This document shows, one piece after another, positions 59,051 through 64,000 of a stretch of DNA of 64,000 nucleotides (position 1 is its first letter; every line of letters begins with the position of its first letter). The stretch is from Verrucomicrobiota bacterium (GTDB lineage Bacteria; Verrucomicrobiota; Verrucomicrobiia; Limisphaerales; UBA9464): NCBI GenBank assembly GCA_017309115.1, contig JAFLEF010000008.1:1-64000 (forward strand), given 5' to 3'. The notes below the pieces were generated by a model. The model was not told where the DNA came from, searched no databases, and was given only the letters and a program-made list of their open reading frames with translations. A program made the translations under genes and the position numbers.

Positions 59051-59272
59051 TTAGGCGGTCAGACTGCCCCCATCCCAATTGTGCTCAGGGTCCGGATAAA
59101 ACATCAGGCCTCTGGCGTTGTTGGTCACCAACACAAGCCAGCCCCCGGGAACTTTTGTCCGATAGACGTCGCCCAATTTGAAAAACTCACCTCCCGCACT
59201 GGACGAATTGAGTTTGTGCCAGATGAGCTGTGGTGGTTCTGCATTCTGAGCCGTGTGCGGGCTACTATTCAT
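59051..59272 (-). CDS. small hypothetical protein
   Basis: Possible gene of 73 residues, no family recognised. It has plausible protein-like composition with balanced hydrophobic and polar runs (FKLGDVYRTKVPGGWLVLVTNNARGLMFYPDPEHNWDG), unlike most antisense frames in this window. ATG at 59272; no clear ribosome binding site. It sits in the accessory zone among other small orphans. Coding status is uncertain and rests on amino acid composition only. Confidence 0.5.
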   Translation of the reverse strand: MNSSPHTAQNAEPPQLIWHKLNSSSAGGEFFKLGDVYRTKVPGGWLVLVTNNARGLMFYPDPEHNWDGGSLTA

Positions 59273-59358
59273 GTTTGTAATCCTTTCGCGCTATTCAGAT
59301 ATAAATTCGGTGCGGATCATGGTCAGAGCAGGCTTATGCGGGTTGGCCAATGATCAGC

Positions 59359-59679
59359 TCACGTGGTAGCGGGTGCCCTCGGGCGGACGGTAGCGCTTCG
59401 TAACTCAAGAATCGTGTCGCGGCATTTGCTGAAGCAGTTCGTGCTAACTCGCTCCGCAGAAGCTCCCGCCTGACAATCAATCTCCAACCCAAAGTCGGTA
59501 GGATTCGAGGCAAAGAACTCCAACCAACTGTCGTGGGTCTTGTCATTCATCACATCGATCCTCAGAGAAAGTTGGCGTGATTCGGGCATCCATTTGGCCC
59601 GCCCGTCAAGGCAGCGCAGGACCAGCGAACCGCCTCCCGGGGTGATTCGTATCGTCACAATCTGGGACAGGCGGATCAT
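59359..59679 (-). CDS. small hypothetical protein
   Basis: Possible gene of 106 residues, family unknown. Segments such as SQIVTIRITPGGGSLVLRCLDGRAKW, QLSLRIDVMNDKTHDSWLEFF and DFGLEIDCQAGASAERVSTNCFSKCRDTILEL alternate hydrophobic and polar residues in the way of a folded beta-rich domain. It contains four cysteines. The ATG is at 59679. It lies between two other small orphan genes on the same strand in a region of reduced GC. Evidence for expression is lacking, so it is called cautiously. Confidence 0.45.
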   Translation of the reverse strand: MIRLSQIVTIRITPGGGSLVLRCLDGRAKWMPESRQLSLRIDVMNDKTHDSWLEFFASNPTDFGLEIDCQAGASAERVSTNCFSKCRDTILELRSATVRPRAPATT

Positions 59680-59813
59680 GTTACGCCGTCAAAGCTCACC
59701 GACCGGCGCTGGAACCGGGCGCTGGCAGCGAATCCAGCGTCCGATGAACCGGTGCGCGCGAACTCGGACCGATGAGCGGCGGTTCGTGTGGAGCGATTTG
59801 TTCGGCAATAGGA

Positions 59814-60203
59814 CTATTCATTCACATCTACATCGTGATGTCCCGTTTCGAACGGCGCAAACAGCCGGCGACGAAGGACAAATACATTGGTCGGATGAGC
59901 CAGTTCACGGCAAACGATCTGAGTGACGCCGGGTGTGACGGCCCAGTCGATACCCCGGACACGCCAAATCCAGATTGCATTGGTGCGAAAGTAAACACCC
60001 ATTGGGTTGTCCCCACAACAGGTCTCCCATGTAACTTGAGCACCCTGGAAGCGAAGCACATCTCCAGTACCATGGTAACCAATGATCGGACGCGAATCGA
60101 AGAATCCAATCGGTCGTGCACGTAGTGAGACAGTGGTCGCAGTGAGAATCACCGCCGAAGTGATGAGTCCCACGATGATGGCCTTTGGTAAAAGCCTGCT
60201 CAT
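59814..60203 (-). CDS. small single-span membrane protein, hypothetical
   Basis: Predicted 129-residue protein from ATG 60203 (MSRLLPKAIIVGLITSAVIL); a longer frame from 60248 would add 15 residues. One N-terminal hydrophobic helix is followed by an extracytoplasmic domain with aromatic-rich sequence (GYHGTGDVLRFQGAQVTWETCCGDNPMGVYFRTNAIWIWRVRG) and a Cys-Cys pair. The tail is charged (GHHDVDVNE). No family recognised. It lies between an orphan and hicA on the same strand, separated from the toxin gene by about 100 bp. Confidence 0.55.
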   Translation of the reverse strand: MSRLLPKAIIVGLITSAVILTATTVSLRARPIGFFDSRPIIGYHGTGDVLRFQGAQVTWETCCGDNPMGVYFRTNAIWIWRVRGIDWAVTPGVTQIVCRELAHPTNVFVLRRRLFAPFETGHHDVDVNE

Positions 60204-60306
60204 GCCCAACGGCAGAACTGACCGACGCGGGCGGATGTTGCCGTCCAAGTTAGAAACTGGCGCGGCCCGCCCGCGTTCGGTCCAGTGATCTGGTTCGGCA
60301 AGCCCA

Positions 60307-60531
60307 TCAAATCCATTTCGAAAGGGTCTCGGCGTCCATGTCGATATCCGCGAGAATCTTGCTCAGTAGACCGGGTCCGATGGTTTCACCAGCGTGGACG
60401 GGAACAACGGTCCGGCGGCCATCCGGAGGCTCCAGAAAATGGTGGCTGCCCTTAATGCGAAGCACCCCGAACCCCGCTCGACTCAAAGCGGCGATCAATT
60501 CGCGTCCGCGCAATCTGGGGAGCCGCGGCAT
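60307..60531 (-). CDS. hicA: HicA-family mRNA interferase toxin
   Basis: Toxin of a type II toxin-antitoxin pair, 74 residues, a double-stranded-RNA-binding-like fold that cleaves mRNA. It has the conserved catalytic His in IKGSHHFLEPPDGRRTVVPVHAGETIGPGLLSKILADIDM, with RGRELIAALSRAGFGVLR as the first helix. Length and motif order match HicA. It starts 2 bp after the stop of hicB, so antitoxin and toxin form one operon in the HicB-first order. Nothing in the sequence indicates inactivation. Confidence 0.93.
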   Translation of the reverse strand: MPRLPRLRGRELIAALSRAGFGVLRIKGSHHFLEPPDGRRTVVPVHAGETIGPGLLSKILADIDMDAETLSKWI

Positions 60532-60533
60532 GG

Positions 60534-60755
60534 TCAGACCGCTATGCGCTGGACTCCAATAAACTCGAATCGCTTGGCATTCGCCCCATCCACTTCCAGT
60601 ACAAGCTCAATGGCCTCGCGAATCCTTTCGGTCAATGTGTCGAGCGAACGCGCCTGAGTGTGGCAACCCGGTAGAGTCGGTACGCTGGCCACGTAGTACC
60701 CCTCCTCATCGCGCTCGACGATGATGCTGAACTCTTGTTTGCGGGTCTTTTTCAC
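60534..60755 (-). CDS. hicB: HicB-family antitoxin
   Basis: Antitoxin partner of HicA, 73 residues from GTG 60755 (MKKTRKQEFSIIVERDEEGYYV). The core DEEGYYVASVPTLPGCHTQARSLDTLTERIREAIELVLEV is the typical HicB RNase-H-like fold with the Y-x-A-x-V-P-x-L-P-G-C motif. The upstream extension of the open frame is rich in Arg and lies before a natural GTG, so it is excluded. It should neutralise HicA by binding. A DNA-binding domain, present in longer HicB proteins, is not evident in this short version. Confidence 0.9.
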   Translation of the reverse strand: MKKTRKQEFSIIVERDEEGYYVASVPTLPGCHTQARSLDTLTERIREAIELVLEVDGANAKRFEFIGVQRIAV

Positions 60756-61413
60756 GGGGAATGTCTGCCAGATTGGAAACGCACCGGCAAGCTCGCCAAC
60801 GTCAGAGCTTACCGACCGCCGTCGGAACGGGCACAGGCAGCGAATCCAGCGTCCGATGAACTGAACCATCCGAAATTGAAACGGGCGGCGGCGGTTCGAG
60901 TGCGGCGATCGGGTGTTTTCATGTTGTCTTCCTCTGCCAATTCTCAATCCGCGTGTATTCGTGCTCGATCTCGTCTCCCTATACCGAACGAAACACGTGA
61001 CGCAATGCAAACGACGTGGAAGTTCGACGCGCCACTCGCCGGGATGAAAAGCGGTAGCTCCACTGCGTTACGCGACTGCACTCCAAACGCTTCGCGCTCC
61101 CTTTATCGCCCCTCCAAGTCTCCCCCTCCCACTTTCTCCCCTTCTCTCCTCCCCGTCTTTTTCCTGTTTTCCTGTGTTCCAGATTAATCCCTTCGGGAGT
61201 TGAAGCAGGTAAGGGGTAAGAGGTAAGGGGTAAGGAAAGCGAAGCTGGGGGCGCGGGAGTAGCTGAGAGGTAGAGCAGGGAAGCGGGTAAGCGGCTCAGT
61301 GGGAACTTCGCCCTACCGGGGACGGAATTGACGGCGCCTTCTGCCGTCGGCGGCTACGGGGCGGAGGACGGGGACGGCTCGGCGGAACCTCGTCCTACCG
61401 GGGAGAAAAGGAA
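60756..61413. repeat. intergenic region with several repeat families
   Basis: About 660 bases. Pyrimidine-rich segment at about 61,115-61,190 has TTTTTCCTGTTTTCCTGTGT in common with 57,176. GGTAAGGGGTAAGAGGTAAG-type heptads lie at about 61,205-61,240, traces of AGCTGAG at 61,262, and composite palindrome halves at 61,290-61,403 (CTCAGTGGGAACTTCGCCCT, GGCTCGGCGGAACCTCGTCC). The part before 61,100 has no credible gene. Confidence 0.65.
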
Positions 61414-61446
61414 GAGGCCACCGATGAGGGTTTCATCGGTGGCCTC
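61414..61446 (-). terminator. rho-independent terminator after propeller/azurin gene
   Basis: A 14-bp perfect stem, GAGGCCACCGATGA (61,414-61,427) with TCATCGGTGGCCTC (61,433-61,446) and a 5-base loop. In the minus-strand direction it follows the gene ending at 61,465 and is trailed by a pyrimidine run (CTTCCTTTTC), as expected of an intrinsic terminator. Confidence 0.88.
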
Positions 61447-61464
61447 GGTGAACCATTTCCAGGG

Positions 61465-64000
61465 TTATTCCTGGGGGGGCGGGGCGGCGGCGGTCTTGAC
61501 CACCGGATGGGCGGCGAGGTAGCCGTCCACATCAGGAGTCACGACCAGGGTGCCCCACATGAGCGTCCAGTGACCGGGGAAGGTGCAGACATACTCGTAC
61601 TCGCCCGGGGTGCTCGGCGCGGTGACCTTGATGGTCTGCCGTTGGCCCGCTTCCAGAAGCCGGGTGGCGGCGAGGATGTCCTTGCTGTCGGGAACGTACG
61701 AGCGGCCTTGGGAGTCGAGCTGGGTCGGCTTCATGTTGGCGGCCAGGTTGGCCACGGTTTCCCGGGCGCCCGGTTGAACGAAGGCCAGGTTGTGCGGCAT
61801 GAAGTCGTCGTTCTCCAGGATGACTTCGAAGGGCTTGCCGGGTTCCACCACGATCCGGGGCAGGTCATACCGCATTTGTTCGCGAACGGTGCGAATAACG
61901 TACACGGCGACGCCCAGTTCCTTGAGCTGTTTGCGCACGGCCGCGGCTTGATCGGCGGGCAGATAGCCGGCGAGATCCTTGGCGGTCTGGACGGTCTCCA
62001 CGTAGTCCTGCGACGTGCGATTCGCCACTGGCACCGCGGCAGCCCAGCGGGTCAGACCTTGGGCGGCAGCAGCGGCTGAATCCTTGGGCCAAGTGACCGG
62101 CGGCAGCGACCGCAGGGCCCGGGCGGCCACGGGAACTTCGACGCCACGATTAATCAGCGCAGTGAGTGCGGCGAAGATCGCTTCCGGTTCAGTGTTCATG
62201 CTGACGCTCGCGCGAATGGCGGTGCGTTGCAGGGCTCCCAACGGATCGCCGCCGACTTTGACGCTGCCGCTCGGATCGGGCGCCGGATTGGAGGTCTGCT
62301 TGAAGACTTCCCGGCGGTCAGAATCAAGGACCACCAGGGTGTAGCCGTCCAAGCGGCGGCCGAGATCGGCGTCGGTTCGATTCCAGAGGACCACGGAGTC
62401 GATGGTGCGACTGTTGCCGAGGTCCACTTCCCACCACGGATTGCGTTCGTTTTCGGTGCTGTGGGTCTGGGAATTGTTGCCCCACTGACCATCCGTGCGG
62501 CCGTCGATGGCCCGGGAGGCATCTCCGCCGTTGGAGGTGCTGGACTGGGTGGCTTTGCCTTGGGGGGCGATGTTCTTGCCGTCGCTGAAGACTTCGACTT
62601 CGGCCAGCGTGAGGGTTCCACGGCGAGGCAGTTCGACCCGGACGAAGCGGCCTTCGCCGCCGGGCTTGGCCTGGGCCGCGGCCACCATGTTCGGCGGCAG
62701 GGCGGTCAGGAGCGGTTTCACCAGGGGCATCGCCTTGGCCCGGACGTCGGCGTCGTTGAGCAGCGGAATGCCGTTGAGCAATTCGGTCAGCGTCTTTGCC
62801 GAACCCGAGGCGTCGGTCCAGACGGTGGTAAAGGAGTCATCGGCCAGCGCGCGGGCAGCCCAAGCGGCCTGGCGGACTTCCGGCGAAGGTCCGGAGGTGC
62901 TCAAGGCCACCAGTTTGGGGCGGACGGCCCGGAGATCATCGGCCGACTGCAGCGGCAACTGTCGGGCAAGATTGGCGGCAACGGTGGCGTCGACAGAACT
63001 CGGGCTTTCCAGCAAACCGAACAGAACGGCCAGCTTGGTGGTGTTGCGCTGCGTCGCCAAGCGATTGAGGGCCGCGGCGCGGTCGGCGTCGTTGGCATCC
63101 GGACGGAGCAGCAGAGCTTCCATCACTTCGGCGGTCGGCGGGAGTTGGGTCAGTTCGGCGGTGGTCACGCCCTTGATCAGGTACTTAACTCCGGCCGGAT
63201 TGTTGGCCGCGATCGGCTTGCCGGCGGCGATGGCTTCGCGCCACCAAGGTTGCAACTGCCGCAAGCTCTCCTTGAGGGTGTAATCGAGGTAGTAGTCGGT
63301 CGGTTGCTTGAGGATCTCCAGGGCCACGTTGGCGGCTTCGGCCTGCCGATAGAAGCTGGCGGCGCGGACGGCTTCGAGGCGGACCCGGGGAGCTGGATCG
63401 TTGGCAATCGCGGCGAAGCGGGTCAGGGAATCGGGCACCCGATCACGCCAGTAGCAGAGGACGCGGGCGGCAGCGGCGCGGGCCCGAGGATCGGAGGACT
63501 TCAGGACGCGCTCCAGCAACTGGAGATCCACTACGTTGTGCCATTCGTGCACCCACAGACCTTCCAACACGTGGTGTTCGTAGGCCGGGTCCTTGGGATC
63601 CAGACCGGCGATCCACTTCTTGACGGCGGGGATGACCTTGGCGGTGTCGCGTTCCCCTAGTTCGATTTTGGCCAACTCGCGCGTGCCATTCTCCGGCACC
63701 TTGAGCAGTTCCAACAAGGCTTCAATGGGTTCGCCATCGATCTTGGCGGGCTTCAACAGCGGTCGGGACGGATAGGTGATGCGGTAGATGCGGCCGTGGA
63801 TGGAATCGCGGTTCGGATCGCGCAAATGGTGCTGCATGTGTCCGATGAGCGGCTTGTGCCAGTCTGCGAAGTACAGGGCACCATCTGGGCCAACGCTGAT
63901 GCAGATCGGGCGGAAGTTCGGATCGGTCGAGGAGATCAGGTCCGGCTGGGTTTCACCCTTCAGGCCGGAGCCGTCTTCGGTGACCTTGACGTTGAACACG
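61465..64000 (-). CDS. propeller / HEAT / discoidin / azurin fusion protein (partial)
   Basis: The 3' end of a large PVC-type exported protein; the N-terminus lies beyond the right edge, 844 residues visible. The first 75 residues are the end of a PQQ/NHL-like propeller (SVGPDGALYFADWH, RIYRITY). HEAT-like repeats follow to about residue 400, then an F5/8 discoidin-type domain (RFVRVELPRRGTLTLAEVEVFSDGKNIA ... NPWWEVDLGNSRTIDSVVLWNR). The last 150 residues form an azurin/plastocyanin-like copper domain: ENDDFMPHNLAFVQ supplies a His, and YEYVCTFPGHWTLMWGTL supplies Cys, His and Met with the C-x4-H-x3-M spacing of type 1 copper sites. The protein probably works in the periplasm in electron transfer linked to a putative dehydrogenase. 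A terminator follows the stop. Confidence 0.9.
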   Translation of the reverse strand, partial: VFNVKVTEDGSGLKGETQPDLISSTDPNFRPICISVGPDGALYFADWHKPLIGHMQHHLRDPNRDSIHGRIYRITYPSRPLLKPAKIDGEPIEALLELLKVPENGTRELAKIELGERDTAKVIPAVKKWIAGLDPKDPAYEHHVLEGLWVHEWHNVVDLQLLERVLKSSDPRARAAAARVLCYWRDRVPDSLTRFAAIANDPAPRVRLEAVRAASFYRQAEAANVALEILKQPTDYYLDYTLKESLRQLQPWWREAIAAGKPIAANNPAGVKYLIKGVTTAELTQLPPTAEVMEALLLRPDANDADRAAALNRLATQRNTTKLAVLFGLLESPSSVDATVAANLARQLPLQSADDLRAVRPKLVALSTSGPSPEVRQAAWAARALADDSFTTVWTDASGSAKTLTELLNGIPLLNDADVRAKAMPLVKPLLTALPPNMVAAAQAKPGGEGRFVRVELPRRGTLTLAEVEVFSDGKNIAPQGKATQSSTSNGGDASRAIDGRTDGQWGNNSQTHSTENERNPWWEVDLGNSRTIDSVVLWNRTDADLGRRLDGYTLVVLDSDRREVFKQTSNPAPDPSGSVKVGGDPLGALQRTAIRASVSMNTEPEAIFAALTALINRGVEVPVAARALRSLPPVTWPKDSAAAAAQGLTRWAAAVPVANRTSQDYVETVQTAKDLAGYLPADQAAAVRKQLKELGVAVYVIRTVREQMRYDLPRIVVEPGKPFEVILENDDFMPHNLAFVQPGARETVANLAANMKPTQLDSQGRSYVPDSKDILAATRLLEAGQRQTIKVTAPSTPGEYEYVCTFPGHWTLMWGTLVVTPDVDGYLAAHPVVKTAAAPPPQE

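Noticed and set aside
62227..63660. Plus-strand frame of 477 residues
   Set aside because: Antisense to the propeller/HEAT/azurin gene.

Overview
The window is a high-GC chromosomal segment with the gene style of the PVC superphylum. The most likely source is Verrucomicrobiota, probably a Limisphaerales/Pedosphaera-like lineage. This is inferred from gene content: two single pseudopilin-type proteins ([10 protein letters not shown] leader followed by a DG-containing C-terminus), a PQQ-like propeller with the WPQFRG start, a large propeller/HEAT/discoidin/azurin fusion, a Reg_prop/Y_Y_Y sensor kinase, a giant beta-helix protein, a prepilin peptidase with a long internal insertion, and dense families of intergenic palindromes. 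No rRNA or tRNA gene was seen, so the placement is inference.

Layout. 0.4-2.7 kb: two secreted PVC-type proteins. 3.0-4.9 kb: a compact, visibly lower-GC minus-strand cassette of GYF-domain membrane protein, class III nucleotidyl cyclase and 2-TM coiled-coil protein. It resembles a cyclic-nucleotide signalling or defence (Pycsar-like) unit and is the best candidate here for an undescribed system. 5.2-15.6 kb: VOC protein, probable cis-3-hydroxyproline dehydratase, lipoprotein, MFS carrier, purK and smc. 16-22.4 kb: giant beta-helix protein, prepilin peptidase and aroE. 23-32 kb: a plus-strand group with phnA (phosphonoacetate hydrolase) and a phnY-like aldehyde dehydrogenase at its ends, and a pseudopilin, secreted phosphoesterase, class III PLP enzyme and glycosidase-like protein between them. 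Together these look like organophosphonate/phosphorus scavenging. 32.3-40.7 kb: HtrA protease, zinc-ribbon coiled-coil protein, second pseudopilin, TPR protein and DHA2 exporter. 40.9-47.6 kb: FixL/FixJ-like two-component pair, histidine phosphatase, LysE exporter and FAD oxidoreductase. 48.2-50.4 kb: ilvB preceded by a complete transcription attenuator (promoter, Val-rich 23-residue leader peptide, antiterminator/terminator), which is readable base by base. 50.6-54.3 kb: glutaredoxin, GNAT, AlkA-type glycosylase, flippase-like protein and galE.

54.4-61.2 kb is an accessory zone. It has a MITE-like inverted repeat, a translationally coupled three-gene membrane/lipoprotein cassette of unknown function, an orphan YefM antitoxin with a wrecked yoeB toxin, an ArsC-family protein coupled to a FemAB-like acyltransferase, several small orphans and an intact hicBA pair. 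The window closes inside the large propeller/HEAT/azurin protein.

Many intergenic gaps carry the same nested repeats: AGCTGAG heptad arrays, GGTAAGC heptad arrays and two long imperfect palindromes that join into roughly 200-bp tandem units. They explain most of the longer non-coding stretches.
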